From Loktanella sp. (GTDB lineage: Bacteria; Pseudomonadota; Alphaproteobacteria; Rhodobacterales; Rhodobacteraceae), in assembly GCA_017390475.1 (NCBI GenBank), contig JAFPBO010000016.1, forward strand, positions 50,996 through 114,995: DNA of 64,000 nucleotides, given 5' to 3'. Every line of letters starts with the position of its first letter. Within the stretch, counting starts at the first letter, position 1. The translations under genes and the position numbers were made by a program. The notes beneath the pieces were generated by a model that was given only the letters and a program-made list of their open reading frames with translations, ran no database searches and was not told where the DNA came from. Positions 16,473 to 24,820 of this stretch are shown piece by piece.

Positions 16473-18227
16473 CTATTCTGCCGCAGCCCGGCTTTGTTTC
16501 AGCGCGGGCAGCTGGACTTCAAATATCGCACCACCGTTTGCAGCATTGCGTGCGGTCAGGCGTCCGCCCAAGTCGTTGACGATACCCGAGGAGATGGCAA
16601 GCCCCAGCCCGACCCCATCACCAGGTTGTTTGGTGGTGTAAAATGGCGTGAACAACTCGTCCAGATCCGCGATCCCCTCGCCATTGTCATGGATCTGCAG
16701 GCTGACCATATCGCCTGCCGCCAGCAGGATTTCGATGGTCGGATCTGGCGATGCCTTGGTCGCGTCCAGCGCATTGCGCAACAGGTTGATAATCACCTGT
16801 TCCAGCCGAAGCCGATCCCCCAGGATCATCACCGGTTCATTGGGCAGGGTACGGATGATATTGACCGCGCGGGTCTTCAACTGTGGTTCCATCATCGCCA
16901 GCGCCGATGACACCGCAGCGCGTGTATCCACAGGTTCAAACGCATCCGATCCCTTGCGCGCATAGGATTTCAATTGCCGCGTGATCGCGCCCATCCGTTC
17001 CAGCAGATCGTCAATGCGCTGGAACGAAGACAACGCCTCTTCCGGGCGCTGGCGTTGCAGCAGCAGACGCGCCCCCGCCAGATAGGTTTTCATCGCCGCC
17101 AAAGGCTGGTTCAATTCATGGCTGACCGCCGCCGACATCTCGCCCAAAGCGGCCAGTTTCGACGATTGCGCGATGGTCTGTTCAGCCACCTGAAGGGTTT
17201 TTTCGACCTTCTCTCTTTCGGCGATTTCCCGCTGCAAACGGCGGTTCAATGCGCGTAATTCGGCTGACTCGCGCTGAAACAGCACCATGCGCGACGCGGT
17301 CTGGCGCGACATGAACCAGAAAGCGATGGCCAGAATGATCGCAAAACCCATGACTTGCAGCGCCAGGATGCCATTCACCTTTTCACGCACCGAATCATAG
17401 GTGGTGAAATTGACGATGCGCCAGCCCTGATGCGGCACGCGGGCCTCGCGGCGCAGCACCGCCTCGCCCCGCAGATAGGCCTCTGCCGGGCTGGTCGCCC
17501 AGGATTGCGTCGCGCGCAGCGCCCGTTCAATCGCCGATGATGCCGGTTGGCGCACCAATGCGGCCTGTTCCGACAGACCGCGCCATAATGGTTCGGTGGA
17601 CATGATGATCGTGCCATCGGCATCGGTGACGAAAACCGCATCGGTCACCCCGGCCCAGCCACGTTCCATCCGGCCCACATCGACCTCGACCATGATCGTG
17701 CCCAAAGGCTCGCCCGTGGTTTCGATCTTGCGCGAATAGATAAAGGCGTAATTGCCATCCGCCCGGCGATAGGTGGAATAAACCGTGCGGTTGCTGCGCA
17801 AGGCATTGATGAAATAAGGGCTTTCGCTGTGATCAATGCCCAGTTCTTCGCGGTTGGTAGCAGCCACAGCACGCCCGTTGCTGTCCAGCAGGGTCAAGGA
17901 GGCGGCGCCGATTTCCTCGACAAAGGTCAGCAGGCGCGCGGTCGACAGCGAATAATCCCGGCTGGTCAGCGCGGCAATCAGTTCCGGGTCGCGCGCCAAC
18001 AGCTGCGGCACGACAGAATTGCGCTGCAACTCGCTCATCAGATTGGCACTGTAAAGCGCCAGACGCAATTCAGCGCGGTTGCTGATCGTCTCGGTATAGC
18101 GCTGGGTCATGAACTGGTTGGTGAAATAGATCACCGTCGCCGCAAAGATCGTAAACAACGCAAGCGACAGGCGCAGATACCAGCGGCCTGCGGATCGTCT
18201 GGAGCTTTGCGCGACAAGTTCACCCAT
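16473..18227 (-). CDS. DctB-type sensor histidine kinase
   Basis: Membrane sensor kinase (584 aa) preceding the DctD-type regulator by 10 bases. Transmembrane segments at about 16-37 and 286-306 enclose a periplasmic region of about 250 residues with the double-PAS (dCache) look of DctB, including DSNGRAVAATNREELG and DADGTIIMS. A coiled-coil linker follows (RALNRRLQREIAEREKVEKTLQ), then the H-box with H370 (SHELNQPLAAMK), N-box (NLLRNALDATKA) and G-boxes (DNGEGI, GVGLGLAIS). DctB senses C4-dicarboxylates in rhizobia. That ligand is inferred by family only. It lies 45 bases after purQ on the same strand. Confidence 0.88.
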   Translation of the reverse strand: MGELVAQSSRRSAGRWYLRLSLALFTIFAATVIYFTNQFMTQRYTETISNRAELRLALYSANLMSELQRNSVVPQLLARDPELIAALTSRDYSLSTARLLTFVEEIGAASLTLLDSNGRAVAATNREELGIDHSESPYFINALRSNRTVYSTYRRADGNYAFIYSRKIETTGEPLGTIMVEVDVGRMERGWAGVTDAVFVTDADGTIIMSTEPLWRGLSEQAALVRQPASSAIERALRATQSWATSPAEAYLRGEAVLRREARVPHQGWRIVNFTTYDSVREKVNGILALQVMGFAIILAIAFWFMSRQTASRMVLFQRESAELRALNRRLQREIAEREKVEKTLQVAEQTIAQSSKLAALGEMSAAVSHELNQPLAAMKTYLAGARLLLQRQRPEEALSSFQRIDDLLERMGAITRQLKSYARKGSDAFEPVDTRAAVSSALAMMEPQLKTRAVNIIRTLPNEPVMILGDRLRLEQVIINLLRNALDATKASPDPTIEILLAAGDMVSLQIHDNGEGIADLDELFTPFYTTKQPGDGVGLGLAISSGIVNDLGGRLTARNAANGGAIFEVQLPALKQSRAAAE

Positions 18228-18272
18228 TGTGGCAGTTTAAAGCCCCGGCAAGCCGACAGCAATGACGAAGCC

Positions 18273-18941
18273 TCACGCCTGCACGACCTGCCCGACCAAT
18301 TCGCGGAAAAGCGCCTGCCCGTCGGTGCCGCCATGGCCTGCATCAACCGCACGTTCAGGATGCGGCATCATCCCCAGCACGCGCCGGTTTTCCGACAGCA
18401 CCCCGGCGATATCCGCGACCGACCCGTTCAGCGGGCTGGCATAGCGGAACGCGATGCGATCCTCGCCCTGCATCTGCGCCAGAATGGCGGGATCAACCGT
18501 GTAATTGCCATCGTGATGCGCCACCGGCAGGCGAATGCCCTGCCCCGTCTGATATCCGGCAGTGAATGCAGAATCAGCGGTTTCTACTGTCAGATCAACG
18601 GCCTTGCAGATGAACTTCAACCCGGAATTACGCATCAGCGCACCGGGCAGCAATTGCGTTTCGGTCAAGACCTGAAACCCGTTGCACACGCCCAGCACAT
18701 AACCGCCGCGATGCGCATGGGCGACAACCGCGCGGCAGATCGGCGATTGGGCGGCAATCGCGCCACAGCGCAGGTAATCGCCAAAGGAAAACCCACCGGG
18801 GATGGCCACCAGATCAACCGCATCGGGCAGGCTGGCATCCTTGTGCCAGACCATGGTCACATCGGCCCCGGCCGCGCGCAGGGCGACAGCCATGTCACGG
18901 TCACAATTGGACCCCGGAAAAACGACGACAGCAGCGCGCAT
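18273..18941 (-). CDS. purQ: Phosphoribosylformylglycinamidine synthase glutaminase subunit
   Basis: Class I glutamine amidotransferase subunit (222 aa) that supplies ammonia to PurL for FGAM formation in purine synthesis, within the PurLQS complex. The triad is visible: nucleophile C86 in GVCNGFQV, and H194 and E196 in HPERAVD. The N-terminal PGSNCDRD segment is typical of PurQ. The gene starts one base after the purS stop, and purC lies upstream of purS. purL is not in the window. Confidence 0.96.
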   Translation of the reverse strand: MRAAVVVFPGSNCDRDMAVALRAAGADVTMVWHKDASLPDAVDLVAIPGGFSFGDYLRCGAIAAQSPICRAVVAHAHRGGYVLGVCNGFQVLTETQLLPGALMRNSGLKFICKAVDLTVETADSAFTAGYQTGQGIRLPVAHHDGNYTVDPAILAQMQGEDRIAFRYASPLNGSVADIAGVLSENRRVLGMMPHPERAVDAGHGGTDGQALFRELVGQVVQA

Positions 18942-18942
18942 C

Positions 18943-19173
18943 CTAAAGCACCTCGATCCGGTAGCTTTCGATCACGGTATTGGCCAGCAGCTTGTCACAC
19001 ATCTTGCCGATCTCGTCCTCGGATGTGCCATCGGCCAGATCAAGCTCGATCACCTTGCCCTGACGCACGCCCTGCACGCCATCAAACCCCAGCGATCCAA
19101 GCGCATGGCGCACCGCCTCGCCCTGCGGGTCCAGCACGCCGGTTTTCAACATCACATATACACGTGCCTTCAT
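18943..19173 (-). CDS. purS: Phosphoribosylformylglycinamidine synthase subunit PurS
   Basis: Small bridging subunit (76 aa) of the PurLQS complex. The sequence [20 protein letters not shown] and the pattern [19 protein letters not shown] are diagnostic. It lies one base before purQ and 40 bases after purC. The purC-purS gap contains the shared sequence CCTCGCTTTGTTTCAAATAC, also seen after the homocysteine methyltransferase gene. Confidence 0.95.
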   Translation of the reverse strand: MKARVYVMLKTGVLDPQGEAVRHALGSLGFDGVQGVRQGKVIELDLADGTSEDEIGKMCDKLLANTVIESYRIEVL

Positions 19174-19213
19174 GGCCTTGCCTCGCTTTGTTTCAAATAC
19201 TCAAAAATCAACG

Positions 19214-19975
19214 TCAGTTGATCAGCGTCGGCTTGGGCCGATGCGTGACATTCGATGGCATCACGCCCAGACGGCGGGCAACCTCGGTATAGGCATCGGT
19301 CAGATTGCCCAGATCGCGGCGGAACACATCCTTGTCCAGCTTCTGCCCGGTTTCGATATCCCACAGACGGCAGCTATCCGGACTGATCTCATCGGCCAGC
19401 AACAGACGCGGGAATTCATTGTCCCAGACCCGACCAACCTCGATCTTGAAATCCACCAGCTTGATGCCGACGCCATACATGACCCCCGACATCCAGTCAT
19501 TCACCCGCAGGGCCAGGCTGACGATATCATCCATATCCTGCTGGCTGGCCCAGCCAAAGGCGATGATATATTCCTCTGGCACCAAAGGATCGCCTAGGGC
19601 GTCATCCTTATAGGAAAATTCCACGATCGGACGCGGCAATTGCGTGCCTTCTTCGATTCCCATCCGCTTGGCCATCGACCCGGCGGCGACATTGCGCACG
19701 ATGATTTCCAGCGGGATGATTTCCACCTGCCGGATCAATTGTTCGCGCATGTTCAGACGGCGGATGAAATGCGTCGGGATGCCGATAGAGCCAAGGCCGG
19801 TCATGAAAAATTCACTCAACCGGTTGTTCAGCACGCCCTTGCCTTCGATCACCGCCCGCTTTTCCGCGTTAAAGGCCGTGGCATCATCCTTGAAATATTG
19901 CACCAAAGTGCCCGGTTCGGGGCCTTCATACAGGATTTTTGCTTTGCCTTCATAGATCTTCTTGCGGCGCGCCAT
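19214..19975 (-). CDS. purC: SAICAR synthase
   Basis: Phosphoribosylaminoimidazole-succinocarboxamide synthase (253 aa), which joins CAIR and aspartate with ATP in purine synthesis. The N-terminus [20 protein letters not shown] and the motifs [16 protein letters not shown] and [12 protein letters not shown] are typical. ATG at 19975 is preferred over an in-frame GTG at 19981 because AAGGGG lies just upstream. It is the first gene of the minus-strand purC-purS-purQ unit and is divergent from the DUF1476 gene. Confidence 0.96.
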   Translation of the reverse strand: MARRKKIYEGKAKILYEGPEPGTLVQYFKDDATAFNAEKRAVIEGKGVLNNRLSEFFMTGLGSIGIPTHFIRRLNMREQLIRQVEIIPLEIIVRNVAAGSMAKRMGIEEGTQLPRPIVEFSYKDDALGDPLVPEEYIIAFGWASQQDMDDIVSLALRVNDWMSGVMYGVGIKLVDFKIEVGRVWDNEFPRLLLADEISPDSCRLWDIETGQKLDKDVFRRDLGNLTDAYTEVARRLGVMPSNVTHRPKPTLIN

Positions 19976-20103
19976 CTTCACCCCTTACCTTTGTGGTGCC
20001 CCGTTGGGCATCGTCATCCCCGCCTCATAGTGCAACCCCCCCTTGCGGGCAAGCACCTGCGGGGTCATATCTGTCGCAACGCCAACCCCAAAGGGAGCCT
20101 TTG

Positions 20104-20418
20104 ATGTCCAGCTTTGAAGATCGCGCAAAATCCTTCGAGAATAAATTCGCCCATGACGCCGAAATGCAGTTCAAGGCCGAAGCCCGGCGCAACAAGCTTC
20201 TGGCGCTCTGGGCTGCCGGTCTGCTTGGCAAATCCGAAGACGAAGCCGCCGCCTATGTGACAGAGGTCATCAAGGCCGATTTCGAAGAAGCCGGCGACGA
20301 AGACGTGTTCCGCAAACTCGCCAAGGATCTGGTCGGCCACGCAGACGAGGCGACGATCCGCAGCAAGATGGCCAATTATCTGGTCGAGGCGAAAGCCCAG
20401 TTGATGACCGAAATCTGA
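20104..20418 (+). CDS. DUF1476 protein, ATPase inhibitor zeta
   Basis: A 104 aa protein matching DUF1476, the zeta inhibitor of F1-ATPase characterised in Paracoccus denitrificans; it blocks reverse ATP hydrolysis by binding F1. The N-terminus SSFEDRAKSFENKFAHDAE is the inhibitory segment, followed by a helical bundle (ARRNKLLALWAAGLLG and later helices). ATG at 20104 follows AAAGGGAGCC. An in-frame start 165 bases upstream would add residues of no coding character. Inhibitory strength differs among alphaproteobacteria, so an active inhibitor role here is inferred. The next gene starts 15 bases downstream. Confidence 0.92.
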   Translation: MSSFEDRAKSFENKFAHDAEMQFKAEARRNKLLALWAAGLLGKSEDEAAAYVTEVIKADFEEAGDEDVFRKLAKDLVGHADEATIRSKMANYLVEAKAQLMTEI

Positions 20419-20433
20419 TCTGAAAGCGCGCCG

Positions 20434-21456
20434 ATGACCAACGCCCTGTCCAAACTGCTGGAAACCCGCGACTGGCTGATGGCCGACGGGGCGACAGGCA
20501 CCAATCTGTTCAACATGGGGCTGATGTCCGGCGACGCGCCGGAAATGTGGAACCTTGAACAGCCCGACAATATCTGTGCGCTGTACAAAGGGGCCGCCGA
20601 CGCAGGTAGCGATATCTTCCTGACCAATTCTTTCGGTGGCAATGCGTCCCGGCTGAAACTGCATGGCGCAGAAAGTCAGGTGCATGAACTGAACAAGGTC
20701 GCCGCTGCCCTTGGCCGCGATATCGCCGATGCATCGGGCCGGACCATCGTGGTTGCCGGGTCGGTCGGCCCGACGGGTGAAATCATGGCCCCCATGGGCA
20801 ACCTGACCCACGAAATCGCGGTCGAGATGTTCCACGAACAGGCCGAAGGGCTCAAGGCCGGTGGCGCAGATGTGCTCTGGGTCGAAACCATCTCTGCCGC
20901 CGAAGAATTCGCCGCCGCCGCCGAGGCCTTTGCGCTGGCAGGCATGCCATGGTGCGGCACGATGAGTTTCGACACCGCCGGGCGCACGATGATGGGCCTG
21001 ACCTCTGCCGATATGGTCAAAAAGGTCGGCAAGCTGGCGCATCAACCTTTGGCCTTCGGTGCCAATTGCGGTGTCGGCGCGTCAGACCTGCTGCGCACAA
21101 TGCTGGGCTTTGCCGCCGCAGGCCCGACCCTGCCGGTGATCGCCAAAGGCAATGCCGGTATCCCCAAATATCACGACGGCCATATCCATTACGACGGCAC
21201 GCCCGATCTGATGGCCGATTACGCCGTGCTGGCCCGCGATGCCGGGGCCACGATCATCGGCGGCTGCTGCGGCACCACGCCCGACCATCTGCGCGCGATG
21301 CGGCACGCGCTGGAAACAAGGCCGAAAGGCCCTGCCCCGACGCTGGACGCGATAACCGCCGCGATGGGCGGCTTCTCCTCTGCCTCAGACGGCACAGATG
21401 GCGCCGGGCCAGAGGCATCACCCCGCCGTGGCCGCCGCGCAAGGCCCGCGCCATAG
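20434..21456 (+). CDS. bmt: Zinc-dependent homocysteine S-methyltransferase (BmtB/BHMT-type)
   Basis: Cytosolic methyltransferase (340 aa) consisting only of a homocysteine-binding TIM barrel. DGATGTNLF marks the N-terminus. The zinc ligands are C212 in GANCGVG and C278-C279 in GGCCGTTP, equivalent to the first module of MetH and to betaine-homocysteine methyltransferase. It has no pterin, B12 or activation domain. Those functions occur as separate genes at 22.8, 42.0 and 61.9 kb, so this is probably the homocysteine-activating part of a split methionine synthase. A betaine:homocysteine enzyme is the alternative. The tail (SPRRGRRARPAP) is disordered and basic. Confidence 0.87.
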   Translation: MTNALSKLLETRDWLMADGATGTNLFNMGLMSGDAPEMWNLEQPDNICALYKGAADAGSDIFLTNSFGGNASRLKLHGAESQVHELNKVAAALGRDIADASGRTIVVAGSVGPTGEIMAPMGNLTHEIAVEMFHEQAEGLKAGGADVLWVETISAAEEFAAAAEAFALAGMPWCGTMSFDTAGRTMMGLTSADMVKKVGKLAHQPLAFGANCGVGASDLLRTMLGFAAAGPTLPVIAKGNAGIPKYHDGHIHYDGTPDLMADYAVLARDAGATIIGGCCGTTPDHLRAMRHALETRPKGPAPTLDAITAAMGGFSSASDGTDGAGPEASPRRGRRARPAP

Positions 21457-21477
21457 GTTTTTGCGGCAGGCAATCAC

Positions 21478-21562
21478 CAAAACCTTCCCCGCGGGGAAGA
21501 TATCAGCCGACCCCATCCGAGGCGGTAAGCCGGGTCGCAAAACCTTCCCCGCGGGGAAGATT
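21478..21562. repeat. GC palindrome repeat, copies 2 and 3, spaced 60 bases
   Basis: Two copies of the unit CAAAACCTTCCCCGCGG-GGAAGAT begin at 21478 and 21538, exactly 60 bases apart. Each contains the perfect palindrome CTTCCCCGCGGGGAAG (21484-21499 and 21544-21559). They lie in the convergent gap between the homocysteine methyltransferase and radical SAM genes. A third copy is inside hemN. Confidence 0.88.
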
Positions 21563-21563
21563 C

Positions 21564-21602
21564 CCTCGCTTTGTTCCAAGTACTCCCGCGCGGAGTGCAT
21601 AA
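21564..21602. repeat. Mosaic intergenic element (CCTCGCTTTGTT / ACTCCCG..CGGAG)
   Basis: CCTCGCTTTGTTCCAAGTACTC repeats, with two changes, the sequence at 19181-19202 between purC and purS. The following CCCGCGCGGAGTGCATAAAAGTC is a degenerate version of the CCCGCCGGAGGCATAAAAGTC element at 27741-27780. Confidence 0.6.
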
Positions 21603-21618
21603 AAGTCAAATCCCGCCC

Positions 21619-22701
21619 TCAGAACAGCGATAGCTGATCGCCTTTCTGCGGCGGTCTGGCGAACAGATCCGTCCGCAACGGTGGTAGAGTCCGGTCCAGC
21701 CCTAACCGTGCTGCGGCCAGTTTGAACCTTTGCTGCGTGATCTTGGCCCAGACACCCTGCCCCTGCATCCGTTTGCCGAATTCCGGGTCATAGTCGCGCC
21801 CGCCGTGCAGCGCCCGCACCCGGCCCATGATCCGTGCCGCGCGGTCGGGATAATGCGTTTCCAGCCAATCTTTGAACAGACCCGCAACCTCCAGCGGCAG
21901 GCGCAGCATGATGCAGGATGCGGCCACCGCACCCGCCGCATGGGCGGCTTCCAATATCGCCTCAAGCTCATGATCGGTCAGCGCGGGCACCACGGGTGAC
22001 ACCATCACCCGGACCGGCACACCTGCATCACTCAATTGCCTGATCACCCGCAGCCGGGCGGCGGGCAAAGGCACGCGGGGTTCCATCGCGCGCGATGTTT
22101 TCGGGTCCAAGGTCGTGATCGAAATACCGACACGCACCAGCCCTTTGGCTGCCATATCGCCCAGAATATCAATGTCGCGGGTGATCAGCGTGCCTTTGGT
22201 GACGATGGCGACAGGATGGTTGAAATCGCGCAACACCTCCAACACCGCGCGCATGATGCGGCGGTCCTTTTCAATCGGCTGATAGGCATCCGTATTGGTG
22301 CCGATCGCAATCGTCGCGGGTTTGTAGCGCGGGTTGGACAATTCCTTGCGCAATTGTTCCACCGCATTGGGCCGGGCGATCAGCTGGGTTTCAAAATCCA
22401 GCCCCGGTGACAGGCCCAGAAACGCATGGCTGGGCCGCGCATAGCAATAGATGCAGCCATGTTCACAGCCACGATAGGGGTTGATCGACCGGTCGAACGA
22501 CAGATCGGGCGATGTGTTGCGGCTGATCACCTTGCCGATCTGTTCGTCACTGACCTGCGTGCGCAAGACCGGCAGATCATCATCGTGATACCAGCCATCA
22601 TCCACCGCCTCTGACGCCAGTCTATCAAACCGCACTGCCGGGTTACCCGCTGCAGCGCGGCCCGGTGTGCGGTGGTAGGTGCGAGTCAGATCATGATCCA
22701 T
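21619..22701 (-). CDS. PA0069-type radical SAM protein (photoproduct lyase-like)
   Basis: Radical SAM protein of 360 aa. The cluster motif is in RGCEHGCIYCYARPSH (CX3CX2C), followed by FLGLSPGLDFE. The pattern matches the PA0069 family, often named DNA repair photolyase for its similarity to spore photoproduct lyase; the reaction of this family is not established. IAIGTNTDAYQPIEKD and the ITTLDP segment are typical. A perfect GAAC-N7-GAAC LexA-type box lies 12-26 bases upstream of the start, which points to SOS induction and so to a DNA-damage role. It is convergent with the homocysteine methyltransferase gene and divergent from the corrinoid protein gene. Confidence 0.87.
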   Translation of the reverse strand: MDHDLTRTYHRTPGRAAAGNPAVRFDRLASEAVDDGWYHDDDLPVLRTQVSDEQIGKVISRNTSPDLSFDRSINPYRGCEHGCIYCYARPSHAFLGLSPGLDFETQLIARPNAVEQLRKELSNPRYKPATIAIGTNTDAYQPIEKDRRIMRAVLEVLRDFNHPVAIVTKGTLITRDIDILGDMAAKGLVRVGISITTLDPKTSRAMEPRVPLPAARLRVIRQLSDAGVPVRVMVSPVVPALTDHELEAILEAAHAAGAVAASCIMLRLPLEVAGLFKDWLETHYPDRAARIMGRVRALHGGRDYDPEFGKRMQGQGVWAKITQQRFKLAAARLGLDRTLPPLRTDLFARPPQKGDQLSLF

Positions 22702-22712
22702 GGCTCACACTG

Positions 22713-22727
22713 GAACAAATGAAGAAC
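22713..22727 (-). promoter_or_regulatory. LexA (SOS) box upstream of radical SAM gene
   Basis: Perfect GAAC-AAATGAA-GAAC (GTTC-N7-GTTC on the gene strand), the direct-repeat LexA site of alphaproteobacteria, 12 bases before the ATG of the radical SAM gene. The recA upstream region holds the same pattern. Confidence 0.75.
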
Positions 22728-22831
22728 ACGCGCAAGCCCGCGTCGGTCCCGCATGCATGAATGTCGTAATTCACCGCGTCGCCGGGCGGAAATAGGCGCA
22801 GATATCGTCACAGATATTGATGAGGCATCCC

Positions 22832-23536
22832 ATGTCCGACGACGACGAGATTATCCTGTCCGAACTGAACGACGAAGACCTTGTCGCGCAGATGTATGAC
22901 GATCTGTACGACGGCATGAAGGAAGAGATCGAGGAAGGCGTGAACATCCTGATCGCGCGCGGATGGACCCCCTACCGCGTGCTGACCGAGGCTTTGGTCG
23001 GCGGCATGACCATCGTCGGCCATGATTTCCGCGATGGGATTTTGTTCGTGCCAGAGGTCTTGCTGGCCGCCAATGCGATGAAGGGCGGGATGGTCATCCT
23101 CAAACCCCTGCTGATCGCGACCGGCGCGCCGCGTATGGGCAAGATGGTGATCGGCACCGTCAAAGGTGACATCCACGACATCGGCAAGAACCTTGTCGGC
23201 ATGATGATGGAAGGTGCCGGGTTCGAGGTCATCGATCTGGGCATCAACAACGCGGTTGAAGGCTATCTGGCGGCGCTGGAATCGGAAAAGCCCGATATTC
23301 TTGGCATGTCGGCCCTGCTGACCACGACGATGCCTTATATGAAGGTGGTGATTGATACTTTGGTCGAAAAAGGCATGCGCGAGGATTACATCGTGCTGGT
23401 CGGCGGCGCACCCCTGAACGAGGAATTCGGCCGCGCCATCGGAGCAGATGCCTATTGCCGTGATGCCGCTGTCGCGGTGGAAACCGCCAAAACGCTGGTC
23501 GCGCGCAAGCATAATCAGGCAGCGGCGCAGGCCTGA
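22832..23536 (+). CDS. Free-standing corrinoid (B12-binding) methyl carrier protein
   Basis: Cytosolic corrinoid protein of 234 aa from the ATG at 22832, which is preceded by GAGG; an in-frame ATG lies five codons upstream. The N-terminal helical cap (about residues 10-90, with VPEVLLAANAMKGG) matches the B12-binding-2 domain, and the C-terminal part is the Rossmann B12-binding domain. The lower-ligand motif is D113-I-H115-D-I-G118, with GGAPLNEEFG as the second loop. It resembles MtbC/MtaC-type carriers and the B12 module of MetH. With separate homocysteine and pterin methyltransferases in the window, it is the likely shared methyl carrier of a split methionine synthase. Confidence 0.92.
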   Translation: MSDDDEIILSELNDEDLVAQMYDDLYDGMKEEIEEGVNILIARGWTPYRVLTEALVGGMTIVGHDFRDGILFVPEVLLAANAMKGGMVILKPLLIATGAPRMGKMVIGTVKGDIHDIGKNLVGMMMEGAGFEVIDLGINNAVEGYLAALESEKPDILGMSALLTTTMPYMKVVIDTLVEKGMREDYIVLVGGAPLNEEFGRAIGADAYCRDAAVAVETAKTLVARKHNQAAAQA

Positions 23537-23587
23537 CCCTTTTTTCCGGCAGGCAGCAAGCCTATCTTTGATGGAAAGGAGGCCCCG

Positions 23588-23761
23588 ATGCCATTTGAGA
23601 AACTCGCCCTGATCCTGTTGGTCGTGATCGCCGCCGCTGGCCTGACGGTCTGGCTGGCCCTGTCGCTGGTCGGCGCCACATCCTTGTCGCCCTTCGTCGG
23701 CCTATCGCTGCTGAGCATCTTAGCCCTGCTTGCCGCAGTGCTGGTCCGCCGCCTGTCGTGA
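23588..23761 (+). CDS. 57-residue two-helix membrane protein
   Basis: Tiny membrane protein in the corrinoid operon, not matched to a known family. A strong ribosome-binding site (AAAGGAGG) lies seven bases before the ATG. The product starts MPFEKLALILLVVIAAAGL and is nearly all hydrophobic, forming two membrane helices (about residues 6-28 and 36-53) with a basic end (VRRLS). The stop overlaps the GTG start of the DUF1638 gene by four bases (GTGA), so the two are translationally coupled. It could anchor a partner at the membrane, but that is inference only. Confidence 0.75.
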   Translation: MPFEKLALILLVVIAAAGLTVWLALSLVGATSLSPFVGLSLLSILALLAAVLVRRLS

Positions 23762-24405
23762 TCGCTGACGCGGCGCTGACGCAGGATGGTATGCCGCCCA
23801 GCGGTCAGGGCCAGATCCTGCTGATCGCCTGCGGTGCGCTGGCGCGGGAAATCCTAGCGCTGAAGGCCGCGAATGGCTGGGATCATCTGGACCTGCATTG
23901 CCTGCCCGCAATTCTGCATAACCATCCTGACCGGATCATCCCCGCCCTGCGCGATGCGGTGGCCAGACATGGTGCGGATTATCATGATATCTTTGTCGTC
24001 TATGCCGATTGCGGCACGGGCGGTCTGTTACAGGCAGCCTGCGATGAGATGGGCCTGCGCATGGTCCCCGGCCCGCATTGCTATGCATTCTTTGAAGGCG
24101 TCGATGCCTTTGCCGCGCATGGGGAAATTAGCGCCTTCTACCTGACCGATTTTCTGGTCCGGCAATTTGATGCCTTTGTCTGGGAACCGCTTGGCCTGCA
24201 CAAACATCCTGCCCTGCGGGATATGTATTTCGGGAATTATGAAAAGCTGGTTTATCAGGCGCAGACCGATAACCCTGCCTTGACGGCCAAGGCGCAGGAT
24301 TGCGCCGCGCGTCTGGGTCTGGCGTTTGAACGGCGCTTTACCGGTTATGGTGACCTTGCGACCGCTCTGGCGACGGTCAAACTGCCGCCGCAGCCGTCGA
24401 TCTGA
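23758..24405 (+). CDS. DUF1638 domain protein
   Basis: Cytosolic protein of 215 aa from a GTG that overlaps the preceding stop. Conserved-looking Cys/His positions suggest a metal site: C25 (ACGALAREI), H54 and H56 (LPAILHNHPDRI), C85 (YADCGTGG), and H107-C108 (GPHCYAFFEG). This fits DUF1638, whose reaction is unknown and which often lies beside corrinoid methyltransferase genes. The operon corrinoid protein, small membrane protein, DUF1638 implies a role in loading, repairing or reducing the corrinoid carrier. Its 3' end overlaps the convergent sufE-like gene by 29 bases. Confidence 0.85.
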   Translation: MIADAALTQDGMPPSGQGQILLIACGALAREILALKAANGWDHLDLHCLPAILHNHPDRIIPALRDAVARHGADYHDIFVVYADCGTGGLLQAACDEMGLRMVPGPHCYAFFEGVDAFAAHGEISAFYLTDFLVRQFDAFVWEPLGLHKHPALRDMYFGNYEKLVYQAQTDNPALTAKAQDCAARLGLAFERRFTGYGDLATALATVKLPPQPSI

Positions 24406-24787
24406 TCCGTTCCACCATGGCGCGCAACCCGTTCGACCGTTGCGCCGACAGATGGTCGTTCAGCCCCAACCGGCCCAAGGCGGCGGGCGCGTCGATCTTC
24501 ACCACGGCGTCCACCGGCTGTTCATCATAAAGCGTGCGCAGCACGGCGATCAACCCTTGGACGATCATCGCATCGCTTGCGCCGCGAAAGGTAAAGACGC
24601 CATCCTTGATCTGTGGGACCAGCCAGACCTGACTGGCGCAGCCATCAACCTTGGTGGCGGGGACGCGCAGCGCCTCTTCCAGCGGGTCCATCGCCTTGCC
24701 CATGTCGATGACATGGCGATAGCGATCTTCCCAATCGTCAAGGAATTCAAAGGTTTCGACGAGTTCTTCAAAGGCGGGATTGGTCAT
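24377..24787 (-). CDS. sufE: SufE-family Fe-S cluster assembly protein
   Basis: Sulfur-acceptor protein (136 aa) that takes persulfide sulfur from the SufS cysteine desulfurase and stimulates it. The acceptor cysteine is C50 in VDGCASQVWLV, the family signature. The N-terminal EFLDDWEDRYRHVIDMGK is also typical. No suf operon is nearby. It overlaps the DUF1638 gene tail to tail. Confidence 0.93.
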   Translation of the reverse strand: MTNPAFEELVETFEFLDDWEDRYRHVIDMGKAMDPLEEALRVPATKVDGCASQVWLVPQIKDGVFTFRGASDAMIVQGLIAVLRTLYDEQPVDAVVKIDAPAALGRLGLNDHLSAQRSNGLRAMVERIRSTAAAAV

Positions 24788-24820
24788 GATCTGCTTTCCA
24801 TTGGTGCTGCGTGATCTAGC

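Noticed and set aside
20419-20433. SAM or SAH riboswitch upstream of methionine genes
   Set aside because: The gap before the homocysteine methyltransferase gene is only 15 bases, and the gaps before the corrinoid and small Virulence-factor genes show no recognisable riboswitch core.
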